Source of the DNA: CAG-791 sp963655255
Lineage (GTDB): Bacteria; Bacillota; Clostridia; Lachnospirales; Lachnospiraceae
Direction of reading: 5' to 3'
NCBI GenBank assembly: GCA_963655255.1
Contig: CAVKEB010000036.1
Location: forward strand, 1 to 21,567
DNA length: 21,567 bases
In this document: positions 14,218 through 21,567 of the stretch, piece after piece
How positions within the stretch are numbered: position 1 is the first letter of the stretch
How the letters are laid out: each line of letters begins with the position of its first letter
Made by a program: the position numbers and the translations under genes
The notes under the pieces: generated by a model
What the model saw: the letters and a program-made list of their open reading frames with translations, nothing else
Told to the model about the DNA's origin: nothing
The model's database searches: none

Positions 14218-15111
14218 ATGTTGAAGAAAACAATCAAACAAAGACTGCGGGGCATGCGCGTGTGCTTCCGGTGGTTCCGGCGGCAGAGGAAGCTTCGGAG
14301 AGCGGTATTCTTCGTGCTGCTGGTGGCGGGAATCAATTTCCTGACGGCTGCCTGCGGGAGGGGGGAAGTTCTGACGCTCCGGACATCCGGGGCATCCGCA
14401 GAACCGGCCGTGGCCGGAACAGAGGAAACGGAGAAAACGAAAGAAAATTCTTTTTCCGGAGGGAGAGATGCGGCTTCGGAGAGTGCCATGGCGGGGCAGG
14501 AGAATGCCGGTGCCGCAGAACAGGATAGTTCCTCTGACGCCGAGGGAGAAAGCCCGGAGGATCCGGGGCGTGAGACGGCCGCCACGGGAACTGGCAGCGG
14601 TCCGCAGGAGGCCGTGTATGTGTATGTCTGCGGCGCGGTGGAGAGGTCGGGTGTCTACTCTTTTCCGGAGGGTGCGCGGGTCTGCGATGCCATTGCGGCA
14701 GCAGGCGGCCTGACTCTTGATGCGGACGAAACCTGTGTCAATCAGGCACTGAAGCTTTCTGATCAGGATCAGATTTACATCCGGACGCAGGAAGAGAAGG
14801 AAAAGGCCACGGAATCGGGAGAAGCGGAAGGCGTCCTGCACGCAGGGGTCAGCTCTTCGGCAAATGCGGCAAAAGAGCCGGAAGATACCGGGCTTTCCGG
14901 CACCGGGTCTGTGAGAATCAATCTGAATACGGCCACGCAGCAGGAGCTGATGTCGCTCCGGGGAATCGGAGAGAGCAAGGCGGCAGCCATCCTTGCGTAC
15001 CGGCAGGAGCATGGCTTTTTTGCAACAACAGAGGATCTGAAGAAGGTTTCCGGCATCGGCGATGCCACATACGAGAAGCTGAAGGATCAGATTACGGCGG
15101 ACAGTCCGTAG
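14218..15111 (+). CDS. comEA: ComEA-type DNA receptor (SLBB plus helix-hairpin-helix)
   Basis: The 297-residue protein binds incoming double-stranded DNA at the outer face of the membrane during competence. A basic N-terminus is followed by a hydrophobic anchor (residues ~29-46, ending LTAAC). Next come a low-complexity Glu/Ser/Ala spacer (~55-130), an SLBB domain (~132-190, VYVYVCGAVERSGVYSF) and a C-terminal tandem helix-hairpin-helix (~233-293: INLNTATQQELMSLRGIGESKAAAIL and FATTEDLKKVSGIGDATYEKLKD). LTAAC resembles a lipobox but has Thr at -3, so lipidation is uncertain. The 14218 ATG has GGGAGG unusually close; ATG 14254 is an alternative. comEC lies further down the same strand. Confidence 0.9.
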   Translation: MLKKTIKQRLRGMRVCFRWFRRQRKLRRAVFFVLLVAGINFLTAACGRGEVLTLRTSGASAEPAVAGTEETEKTKENSFSGGRDAASESAMAGQENAGAAEQDSSSDAEGESPEDPGRETAATGTGSGPQEAVYVYVCGAVERSGVYSFPEGARVCDAIAAAGGLTLDADETCVNQALKLSDQDQIYIRTQEEKEKATESGEAEGVLHAGVSSSANAAKEPEDTGLSGTGSVRINLNTATQQELMSLRGIGESKAAAILAYRQEHGFFATTEDLKKVSGIGDATYEKLKDQITADSP

Positions 15112-15131
15112 ACGACGAAGCTTTGACAGTT

Positions 15132-15148
15132 AGCGAGGTATAAAAATG
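15132..15148 (+). repeat. 17-bp exact repeat, second copy, forming the response regulator start
   Basis: AGCGAGGTATAAAAATG is identical to 14112-14128. In this copy the ribosome site GAGGT and the ATG at 15146 are the translation start of the response regulator. Confidence 0.75.
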
Positions 15149-15844
15149 GCATCCAGAGTGCTGGTTGTGGATGATGAGAAACTGATCGTAAAGGGAATCC
15201 GGTTCAGTCTGGAGAAGGATGACTATGAAGTGGATACCGCCTATGACGGCGGCGAGGCACTGGAGAAGGCGAGGAAGAACCGGTACGACATCATTCTTCT
15301 GGATTTGATGCTCCCGGTGATGAACGGCATGGACGTCTGCCGTCAGATCCGTGAGTTTTCGGATGTGCCGATCATCATGCTGACCGCCAAGGGCGAGGAC
15401 ATGGACAAGATCCTGGGACTGGAATACGGAGCGGACGATTATATCACGAAGCCGTTCAACATTCTGGAAGTGAAGGCGAGGATCAAGGCGATTCTTAGGA
15501 GGACCAGAACCTCCTCGAAGGACGGCGGGAACGGGAGCGTTCTCGTCAGCGGGGACCTTCGGATTGACAGGGACAACCGGCGGGTGCAGGTCTGCGGCAA
15601 AGAGATCAATCTGACCGGCAAGGAGTTCGAACTCCTGGAATTCCTGGTCGCCAATTCCGGAAAGGTCTACGGGAGGGCGAAGCTCCTGCAGCTGATTTGG
15701 GGAAGAGACTATCCGGGCGACGAGCGGACCGTGGATGTTCACGTGAGAAGACTGCGCGAGAAGATCGAGCCGAACCCGTCCGAGCCGCGGTACGTGCAGA
15801 CCAAGTGGGGTGTTGGCTATTATTATCAGGGACCGGAAAAATAA
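15146..15844 (+). CDS. OmpR/PhoB-family response regulator
   Basis: The 232-residue protein has a receiver domain (residues ~4-118). It shows acidic pocket DDE (10-12), phospho-acceptor Asp53 in ILLDLMLP, a Thr in MLTAKG and Lys in YITKPF. The C-terminal winged helix (~132-230) contains NLTGKEFELLEFL and RTVDVHVRRLREKIE, the classical OmpR recognition region. It is phosphorylated by the downstream kinase, whose start overlaps its 3' end by 35 bases. It follows comEA by 34 bases with no terminator, so it is probably co-transcribed. The arrangement with a kinase and a GerMN lipoprotein resembles MtrA-MtrB-LpqB; targets are not shown. Confidence 0.95.
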   Translation: MASRVLVVDDEKLIVKGIRFSLEKDDYEVDTAYDGGEALEKARKNRYDIILLDLMLPVMNGMDVCRQIREFSDVPIIMLTAKGEDMDKILGLEYGADDYITKPFNILEVKARIKAILRRTRTSSKDGGNGSVLVSGDLRIDRDNRRVQVCGKEINLTGKEFELLEFLVANSGKVYGRAKLLQLIWGRDYPGDERTVDVHVRRLREKIEPNPSEPRYVQTKWGVGYYYQGPEK

Positions 15845-17537
15845 GAAATTTCATATCCTGTACCATCGTTTCCCGTTCCTTAAAAGCCTCCGGCTTCGGA
15901 TTTTCCTGATCCTGTTCGTTCTGGGGGTGATTCCGTGTTTTGCCATGCGCGGCACGATCCTCTCAAATTACGAGACGCGAGTGGTCAATATCCGGACCAG
16001 CGAGGTGGAGACACAGCTGCGGATTCTGGCGAATCATCTGCTGAACTATCAGTATCTGCAGGATCCGTCCTCGCCGATTGTGGATGCGGAGCTGGAGCAG
16101 TTTTCGTCCTTCTATGACGGGCGGGTGCTGGTGATTGACGGGAATCTCAAGGTGATCAAGGACACCTACGAGATGTCCACAGGCAAGACGGTGGTTTCCG
16201 GGGATGTGGTGCGGTGCCTTCAGAACGGGAGCAGCGCGATTTCGGCGCGCTACGTGAAGACCGACCGGTATCTGGAGGTCATCATGCCGATCAGCGAGAC
16301 CAAATCGCTGGAGAATCAGGACTACTCCGGAGGGAGCAGTGCCTCGGAAGAGGAAGTCTCCGGTGTCCTTCTGGCCAGCGTGTCCACGGATTCCATTGCG
16401 GCGACGCTGGAGGTCCTGGGCAGGCGTGCAAACCTTCTGATGCTGTTCATGGTGGTGGTGACGTTTTCCGTGGCCGTTCTGGCGGCGGCGTTCCTCGTGC
16501 GCCCCTTTGAGAAGCTGACGAAGGCCTTCCGGGACGTACAGGCCGGTTACACCTCGTCCAGCGTGCAGGTCAGCGACTATCTGGAGACGGAGAACATTGT
16601 CAGCGCCTTCAACGATGTCATCGCGAGAATGCGCGTTCTGGATGAATCGCGGCAGGAATTCGTCTCGAATGTCTCCCATGAGCTGAAGACGCCGATGACC
16701 AGCATGAAGGTGCTCGCGGACTCGCTTCTCCAGATGGGAGAGGATGTGCCGCCGGAGATGTACCGGGAGTTCCTGCAGGACATCGACGGTGAGCTGGACC
16801 GCGAGAATCAGATGATTGAAGAGCTTCTGAATCTGGCGCGGATGGACCGGAAGCAGATTGCAATGAACATCGCTTCCATCGACATCAACGCCCTGACGGA
16901 GAATGTTCTCAAACGCGTCCGGCCTCTTGCGCAGAAAAAAGATGTGGAGCTCCTTCTCGTCAGTGAGCGCGAGATCCGCGCGGAGGTGGACGAGGTCAAG
17001 ATGGTGATGATTCTCACCAACCTGATTGAAAACGCGGTGAAGTACAACCGTGAGCATGGGAAGGTGACGGTCCGTCTGGATTCGGACGGCAAGAACTTCA
17101 CCGTGGAGGTGCAGGATACCGGAATCGGCATCCCGAAGGAGGCGCAGGCGAAGATCTTCGACCGCTTCTACCGGGTGGATCAGTCGAGATCCCGTGAAAT
17201 CGGAGGAACCGGGCTGGGCCTTTCGATTGTGCGCAGCGCCGTCCTTCTGCACCGCGGAACCATCCGTGTCGATTCCGAGGAGAATGCGTGGACGACCTTC
17301 ACGGTGTCTATCCCCTTGAATTTCATTGAAAATCCCGACGCGAAGGAGACATTCCCGGCGGGTAAAATTGTCCGTGACGCGAAGGAGTCATTCCCGGAAG
17401 GCAAAAGTGTCCGTGACACAAAGGGGACATTCCCGGCGGGTAAAATTGTCCGTGACGCAAAGGGGATATTCCCGGCGGGCAAAAGTGTCCGTGACACGAA
17501 GGCGGTGCAAACGGAGCATGCAGATCAGAAACGCTAA
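15810..17537 (+). CDS. Sensor histidine kinase with a repetitive C-terminal tail
   Basis: This is a 575-residue membrane kinase. TM1 (~29-46) and TM2 (~208-230) bracket a ~160-residue extracellular sensor. HAMP (RPFEKLTKAFRDVQAG...) is followed by the phospho-acceptor His290 in SNVSHELKTPMT. The ATP domain shows the N-box NLIENAVKYN, DTGIGIPKEAQAKIFDRFYRVD and GGTGLGLSIVR. The kinase normally ends near IPLNFIEN (~508); the extra ~67 residues are four 13-residue repeats and a short charged end, which is unusual. The GTG start at 15810 (or TTG 15813) lies inside the response regulator with a weak site; the next in-frame ATG would cut off TM1. The stop overlaps the lipoprotein start. It probably senses an envelope or cell-wall signal; that is inference. 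Confidence 0.92.
   Translation: MLAIIIRDRKNKKFHILYHRFPFLKSLRLRIFLILFVLGVIPCFAMRGTILSNYETRVVNIRTSEVETQLRILANHLLNYQYLQDPSSPIVDAELEQFSSFYDGRVLVIDGNLKVIKDTYEMSTGKTVVSGDVVRCLQNGSSAISARYVKTDRYLEVIMPISETKSLENQDYSGGSSASEEEVSGVLLASVSTDSIAATLEVLGRRANLLMLFMVVVTFSVAVLAAAFLVRPFEKLTKAFRDVQAGYTSSSVQVSDYLETENIVSAFNDVIARMRVLDESRQEFVSNVSHELKTPMTSMKVLADSLLQMGEDVPPEMYREFLQDIDGELDRENQMIEELLNLARMDRKQIAMNIASIDINALTENVLKRVRPLAQKKDVELLLVSEREIRAEVDEVKMVMILTNLIENAVKYNREHGKVTVRLDSDGKNFTVEVQDTGIGIPKEAQAKIFDRFYRVDQSRSREIGGTGLGLSIVRSAVLLHRGTIRVDSEENAWTTFTVSIPLNFIENPDAKETFPAGKIVRDAKESFPEGKSVRDTKGTFPAGKIVRDAKGIFPAGKSVRDTKAVQTEHADQKR
17337..17492 (+). repeat. Four 39-bp tandem repeats encoding a 13-residue motif
   Basis: Units at 17337-17375, 17376-17414, 17415-17453 and 17454-17492 encode DAKETFPAGKIVR, DAKESFPEGKSVR, DTKGTFPAGKIVR and DAKGIFPAGKSVR; a fifth DTK then begins. 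The GKIVR/GKSVR endings alternate, suggesting an older 78-bp doublet that duplicated. The array stays in frame with the kinase and ends 26 bases before the lipoprotein ATG. There are no spacers, so this is not a CRISPR. Confidence 0.95.
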
Positions 17538-18483
17538 AATTTCATATCTTATCCGTGTATGCTGCCTCTGCGCGATGTTGGTGGTCTGCGTCGGCCTGTC
17601 CGGCTGCGCTTCGGAGAACCGGGAAGAGAACCGGTATCAGCTCTATTTCCTAAATGAGGACCTTTCCTCCCTGAGTGCGCAGGACTATGAGCCCGCGGGT
17701 GGGAAGGCGGTCAGTGACCTCGGCCCGCAGGAGATGGCGGACGATATGCTGGCGCAGCTCTCGGAGCCTTCCGGGGATGTTCGGAGAATTGCACCGATCC
17801 AGAATTTCTCTGTCATCGGGACGACGCTCCATAACCGTGCGCTGACCGTCAGTCTGTCGTCGGATTATGAACAGCTGGACAAGATTCGGGAGATTCTGAC
17901 CCGCGCGGCCATGGTCAACACACTGTGCCAGATTGACGGCGTGGACACGGTTTCCTTCCTGTGCGGGGATCACTCGCTGAAAAACGCGGACGGATCCGAG
18001 GTCGGCGCAATGGATTCGGATCAGTTTATTTTCAATTCCGGCAAGGAAATCGTGAACTATGAAAAGGTGCGCCTGCACCTGTATTTTGCCAGTGAAAGCG
18101 GCGATCAGCTGGTGGACACGTACCGGAGCGTCGTCTACAACAGCAACATTTCCATGGAGCGCCTTGTGGTGGAGCAGGTTCTGAAGGGACCCAATTCGGA
18201 CGTGGTTTTTCCGACGCTGAATCCGGCGGCCAAGATCCTTTCTGTCACGACGAGGGACGGCGTGTGCTATGTCAACCTGGATCAGGCGTTCCTGACAGAA
18301 CCCTACAATGTCACGACTCAGGTCGCAATCTATTCTCTTGTCAATTCCCTGACGGAGCTCCCTTCTGTGAGCTCGGTTCAGATCACCATTGACGGAAAAG
18401 CCAACAAATCTTTTATGGAAACCAGTCTTTCTTCTGCGTTCGAGCAGAATCGTTCCATCGTAAGAGAAAACGAGAACAAATAA
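17518..18483 (+). CDS. GerMN-domain lipoprotein (LpqB-like partner of the two-component system)
   Basis: The 321-residue protein has a signal peptide with lipobox LSGC, so Cys30 should be lipidated and the protein held on the outer face of the membrane. Two GerMN-like modules are visible. One is at ~95-155 (IGTTLHNRALTVSLSSDYEQL...MVNTLCQIDGVDTVSF). The second is at ~178-310 (KVRLHLYFASESGDQLV..., VVEQVLKGP, VCYVNLDQAFL, AIYSLVNSLTELPSVSSVQITIDG). GerMN proteins are known from GerM in sporulation and from LpqB, which works with the MtrAB kinase system. The ATG overlaps the kinase end by 20 bases, so a modulator of that kinase is the best inference. An alternative is a sporulation or germination factor. 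Confidence 0.85.
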   Translation: MQIRNAKISYLIRVCCLCAMLVVCVGLSGCASENREENRYQLYFLNEDLSSLSAQDYEPAGGKAVSDLGPQEMADDMLAQLSEPSGDVRRIAPIQNFSVIGTTLHNRALTVSLSSDYEQLDKIREILTRAAMVNTLCQIDGVDTVSFLCGDHSLKNADGSEVGAMDSDQFIFNSGKEIVNYEKVRLHLYFASESGDQLVDTYRSVVYNSNISMERLVVEQVLKGPNSDVVFPTLNPAAKILSVTTRDGVCYVNLDQAFLTEPYNVTTQVAIYSLVNSLTELPSVSSVQITIDGKANKSFMETSLSSAFEQNRSIVRENENK

Positions 18484-18491
18484 AAAAGGGA

Positions 18492-18572
18492 CCTTCCGCA
18501 TCCTGGTGGTCAGGTGTGACCGGGCAAAAATGGGGCGGGGGCCAATAAAAGGAGCCTTCCGCATCCTGGTGG
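18492..18572 (+). repeat. 18-bp direct repeat upstream of comEC
   Basis: CCTTCCGCATCCTGGTGG occurs exactly at 18492-18509 and 18555-18572, 63 bp apart, in the 133-bp gap before comEC. GAGCCT at the second copy can pair with AGGCTC at 18588-18593, giving a weak long-loop hairpin. No T-run terminator is present between the lipoprotein and comEC. Confidence 0.8.
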
Positions 18573-18616
18573 CGTATCAGAAAACGGGAGGCTCTGTCAT
18601 TCTGAAGGGGGAAATC

Positions 18617-21271
18617 ATGCGAAGACCGCTTTGCGTGGCCGCCCTTGTCTATACCATTTCTGTGTGGATTCTTCTGCAGTTTATGCCATGGGAGCCGGAA
18701 ACCTATCCGGACTGGAATAAGAAAAGCGTGTGGGCAGAGGGCGTTGTTGTATCCAGAGAATATCAGACCAATGAAAACGGAGAAGTAAAGCTCCTGGTGG
18801 AGCTGCAGGATCCCCTGATATCGGAGACATCCGGAAAAGCAGGAGGAAAAGAGGACCCGGGGGAAATGGATGCGGATGCCGCGGACAAGAAATCACTGCA
18901 TCTCCCACGGAAACTTCTGTGCCGGATGGGAGACGGGAGTACGGAAAATGCAAAGGAGCTGGACGAGCGGCTCCCGATCGGCAGCAGGATCACCGTGACA
19001 GGAAAATTCCGCATTTTCCGGCAGGCATCCAATGCGGGGGAATTCGACAGCCGGCTCTATTATCGGATTCTCGGGTGCGAGGCGCAGCTGACAGGAGCAG
19101 GGCTTCAGGCGGCAGAACCGCCGGAAAGAAGCCTCTCGCCCGGGAGCCTTCGTTTTGGAACGGAGGAACTGCTCCACCGCGCGCGTCGGCGGATGTCGGC
19201 GGTACTTACAGAGTGTCTTCCAGGGCAGAGCGCGGAGATCATGAAGGCGATGCTCCTCGGGGAAAAAGGCGGACTGGATCCGGAACTGAAAGAACTGTAT
19301 CAGGGAGCCGGAATTGTCCACATCCTCGCCATTTCGGGCCTTCATATTCTGATGATCGGGATGGGCGTTTTCCGGCTCCTTCGAAAATTGCGGGCAGGAA
19401 ACGGAACGGCGGCGGTTTCGGCCATGGCGGTGATCCTCCTGTACGGACAGATGACCGGAATGAGCGCATCGTCCCGCCGGGCTGCCATGATGTTCCTCCT
19501 TCGCATGCTGGCAAAGCTCGCGCACCGGACCTATGATCTTCTGACCGCCGTCAGCATCGCCGGTGTGCTTCTCCTGATTCGGGAGCCGCTCCTTCTGCGG
19601 TATTCCGGGTTTCTTTTCTCATTCGGCGCGGTTCTTGGAATTGCGCTTCTGATGCCATCCTATGAAACACGGCCGATGAAAGGCCTTTCTGTCTCACTGG
19701 CAGTTCTGCCGGTGCATCTTACCGGTTACGGCACCTTTCCGATTCTTTCCATCGCTTTGAATCTTCTGGTGATTCCTCTCATGAGCGCGGTCATGGCGGG
19801 CGGATTTCTGACGCTGGCGCTCGGACTGGTCAGTCCCGTCCTGGGGAAAGTGGCAGGGGCGGTTCCGGCCGGAATCCTTGTTTTCTATGAAATTCTCTGC
19901 AAAACCGCGCAGAATGTGCCGGGGCAGGAGATGGTTCTCGGGGCCCCGTCCGGCGTGCAGACCGCCGTGTATCTCGGAATTCTTGCGCTGACTGCGTCTC
20001 TGAAGGAGGGGGCGAAGCTGTGGAAGCCTCTGGGAACGCTGTGCGGAAAAATGCGGAAGAAAGCCGGAAAATTTCGAAAGAAAACGAAATCATTCTCAGG
20101 TGCAGCGGATAAAAATTTGCAAACAGGATCAGAACTCTTTTCAAGGACAGAGTGTGAGAAAATCCAAAGAGGAAGAAAGAGCCGTCCGCAAGAAGCCGAT
20201 GAGAAAACGCCGGAGGAAGCGGCAAAGCAGCGTATTTGGAGGCGGGAAGGCCTGCGCATCGCCCTGACCGCGGCGGCCCTTCTGGTTCTCCTTATACGCA
20301 TCCGGCCGGGATTTTCGCTTCACGCTGTGGATGTGGGGCAGGGAGACGGGATTTTGATTCAGGCGGACGGCGTCAACATCTGGATGGATGGCGGGAGTAC
20401 GGACAAACAGGATGTTGCGGAATATCAGATTTTACCACTGCTTCATTACTACGGCGTAAGGAGGCTGGACTGCTGTATTCTGACTCATGAGGATGAGGAT
20501 CACAGGAACGGACTGGAGGAGCTCCTGCAGAACGAAGGAGAGAACGGAGCGGTGGAAATCGGGCTCCTGCTCCTTCCTTCCGTCCGCGCGGAGGAGAAGA
20601 CAGACGGGTACCGGAAAATGGAGGAGCTGGCATCAGAACACGGCGTTCCGGTCCGCTATCTGAAGGAGGGAGATCTTCTGGAGCGGGGAAAGCTTCGGAT
20701 GGAATGCCTGCATCCGGAGGAGAACAGCGGCTATGCGGAGGCCAACGAGCGCTCAGTGACGCTGTACCTGACCTACGGGGATTTCAGCTGCCTTCTGAAC
20801 GGAGACCTGGAAGGCGCGGGGGAGGAGCGGCTGCTGCAGTATGTCCGGACAGAGAGACAGAAGAAAGAACAGACAGAAAACATGGTGGCAGGCACAGCGA
20901 AAGAAGGCAGGATGGCAGAACCGGATGGAAGAACGGAAGAAAGTGCGGTGACAGAAGCGGAAGAAAGAGTGGAAGAAGAGGCAGGCATGGAAGAAAATGC
21001 GGAAACGAAGATACCTGTTACTCTGCTCCATGTTGCTCACCACGGCTCCCGGGGAGCTACCAGCGAAGACTTCCTGCAGACCTTCCGGCCTGTGTATGCA
21101 TATGTTTCCTGTGGAGAGGACAACCGGTATGGCCATCCGCATCAAGAGACATTGGAGCGCCTGCAGGAAGCCGGCGTGCAGCGGATTTACGACACGAGAT
21201 ACGGCGGCGAACTGACTTTTACGACAGATGGGAAAAGGCTTCGGGTCCGGACCTTCAAGGGGAAACAATGA
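18617..21271 (+). CDS. comEC: ComEC-type DNA translocation channel with metallo-beta-lactamase domain
   Basis: The 884-residue protein is the inner-membrane channel that passes single-stranded DNA into the cell in competence. An N-terminal membrane and DUF4131/OB-like region is followed by the hydrophobic Competence domain (~210-460, with GLHILMIGMGVFRLL). A C-terminal MBL-fold domain starts at HAVDVGQGDGILIQADG. There H624-x-D626-x-D628-H629 (HEDEDH), DGGS and VAHHGSRGATS resemble the nuclease-like active site. Two charged low-complexity linkers (~465-541 and ~745-798) are longer than usual. The ATG at 18617 follows AAGGGGG; an earlier in-frame ATG at 18506 adds 37 non-hydrophobic residues and overlaps a repeat. 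It pairs functionally with comEA, located ~3.5 kb upstream. Confidence 0.93.
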   Translation: MRRPLCVAALVYTISVWILLQFMPWEPETYPDWNKKSVWAEGVVVSREYQTNENGEVKLLVELQDPLISETSGKAGGKEDPGEMDADAADKKSLHLPRKLLCRMGDGSTENAKELDERLPIGSRITVTGKFRIFRQASNAGEFDSRLYYRILGCEAQLTGAGLQAAEPPERSLSPGSLRFGTEELLHRARRRMSAVLTECLPGQSAEIMKAMLLGEKGGLDPELKELYQGAGIVHILAISGLHILMIGMGVFRLLRKLRAGNGTAAVSAMAVILLYGQMTGMSASSRRAAMMFLLRMLAKLAHRTYDLLTAVSIAGVLLLIREPLLLRYSGFLFSFGAVLGIALLMPSYETRPMKGLSVSLAVLPVHLTGYGTFPILSIALNLLVIPLMSAVMAGGFLTLALGLVSPVLGKVAGAVPAGILVFYEILCKTAQNVPGQEMVLGAPSGVQTAVYLGILALTASLKEGAKLWKPLGTLCGKMRKKAGKFRKKTKSFSGAADKNLQTGSELFSRTECEKIQRGRKSRPQEADEKTPEEAAKQRIWRREGLRIALTAAALLVLLIRIRPGFSLHAVDVGQGDGILIQADGVNIWMDGGSTDKQDVAEYQILPLLHYYGVRRLDCCILTHEDEDHRNGLEELLQNEGENGAVEIGLLLLPSVRAEEKTDGYRKMEELASEHGVPVRYLKEGDLLERGKLRMECLHPEENSGYAEANERSVTLYLTYGDFSCLLNGDLEGAGEERLLQYVRTERQKKEQTENMVAGTAKEGRMAEPDGRTEESAVTEAEERVEEEAGMEENAETKIPVTLLHVAHHGSRGATSEDFLQTFRPVYAYVSCGEDNRYGHPHQETLERLQEAGVQRIYDTRYGGELTFTTDGKRLRVRTFKGKQ

Positions 21272-21321
21272 CTGTCCCTGCAAAAAGTCGAACTGCCTGA
21301 GCAAAAAGAAAATCAGAAGGT

Positions 21322-21355
21322 TTGACATTTCCGTGCGTATATTTTTGACTATAAT
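21322..21355 (+). promoter_or_regulatory. Possible promoter before repeat copy C
   Basis: TATAAT (21350-21355) and TTGACA (21322-21327) are both good boxes, but 22 bp apart, too far for a normal sigma-A promoter. Transcription into the multi-hairpin element from this -10 box is possible with a weaker, closer -35. Confidence 0.3.
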
Positions 21356-21381
21356 AAACATATGTTCTGAATGTGGAGGAA

Positions 21382-21567
21382 GTTTGAAAGTGGCATTGAT
21401 ATGTCACTTTCAAACTGCAGCATCGGTGCTGACGCACCGGCTGCCACATTCGGCAAAACCGCTGCACTCGAAGATGTCTGATGACATCTTCTCCTGCTTA
21501 GAGTGCCGCTTGGCGGCACTCTGTATACAGAGAGAATTCGCCTTCGCGAAATTCTCTCTGATATCGC
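21382..21567 (+). repeat. Multi-hairpin intergenic element, copy C (runs off the window)
   Basis: This is the most complete copy of the hairpin family. 21382-21396 pairs with 21401-21415, identical to copy B except for a G that makes a G-U pair in plus-strand RNA. CGGTGC/GCACCG with an outer GCAGC/GCTGC follows. GAAGATGTC (21470-21478) pairs with GACATCTTC (21483-21491), loop TGAT. AGAGTGCCGC (21500-21509) pairs with 21513-21522. 21528-21541 pairs with 21546-21560 with one bulged base on the 3' side. The later stems match copy A in order, with compensating changes. The 21272-21381 interval has no gene that I can support. Confidence 0.85.

Noticed and set aside
17337..17492. CRISPR array
   Set aside because: The 39-bp units are directly adjacent with no spacers and remain in the kinase reading frame.
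18506..18616. Upstream ATG adding 37 residues to ComEC
   Set aside because: The extension is not hydrophobic, has no ribosome site, and overlaps the direct repeat; the ATG at 18617 has AAGGGGG.

Overview
The window reads as a moderately GC-rich Gram-positive chromosome, most likely a Clostridia/Lachnospiraceae-type bacterium. This is inferred from strong AGGAGG-like ribosome binding sites, a GerMN-domain lipoprotein, a Firmicute-style ComEA/ComEC pair, the cyclic (ArgJ-based) arginine pathway and tRNA-Leu genes without encoded CCA. No 16S rRNA or other species-level marker is present, so the taxonomy is an inference.

Layout. 1-137: 3' end of a group II intron (last codons of its reverse transcriptase, then domains V and VI). 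184-2136: a promoter and a two-gene TetR regulator / MATE efflux operon, closed by a bidirectional terminator shared with argG. 2232-9409: arginine biosynthesis, with argG on the minus strand divergent from argC, a GNAT acetyltransferase, argJ, argB and argD. The 449-bp argG-argC interval holds two face-to-face promoters, an ARG-box-like operator and a long perfect hairpin in the argC leader. 9473-10849: an orphan membrane-anchored solute-binding-like protein. 10912-12153: glyA. 12456-12776: a strong promoter, two tRNA-Leu genes (CAG and UAA anticodons) and a strong terminator. 12842-13936: an AT-richer cassette with a symmetric operator, a winged-helix AbiEi-like antitoxin/regulator and only the first ~26 codons of its nucleotidyltransferase partner. 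14218-21271: comEA, an OmpR-type response regulator, a histidine kinase, a GerMN lipoprotein and comEC, all on the plus strand.

How the genes work together. ArgC, ArgJ, ArgB, ArgD and ArgG cover glutamate-to-ornithine conversion with acetyl recycling plus the citrulline-to-argininosuccinate step; argF and argH are not in the window. ComEA and ComEC form the core of DNA uptake across the membrane. Between them is a translationally coupled response regulator / kinase / GerMN lipoprotein set that resembles the actinobacterial MtrA-MtrB-LpqB arrangement.

Most unusual signals. (1) A dispersed family of multi-hairpin intergenic elements, with copies at about 12160-12385, 14011-14100 and 21382-21567 (the last runs off the window). 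Two of them keep the same order of stems while their sequences change in compensating pairs. (2) Four 39-bp tandem repeats encoding a 13-residue motif at the C-terminus of the histidine kinase. (3) A toxin gene truncated next to an intact antitoxin and operator.
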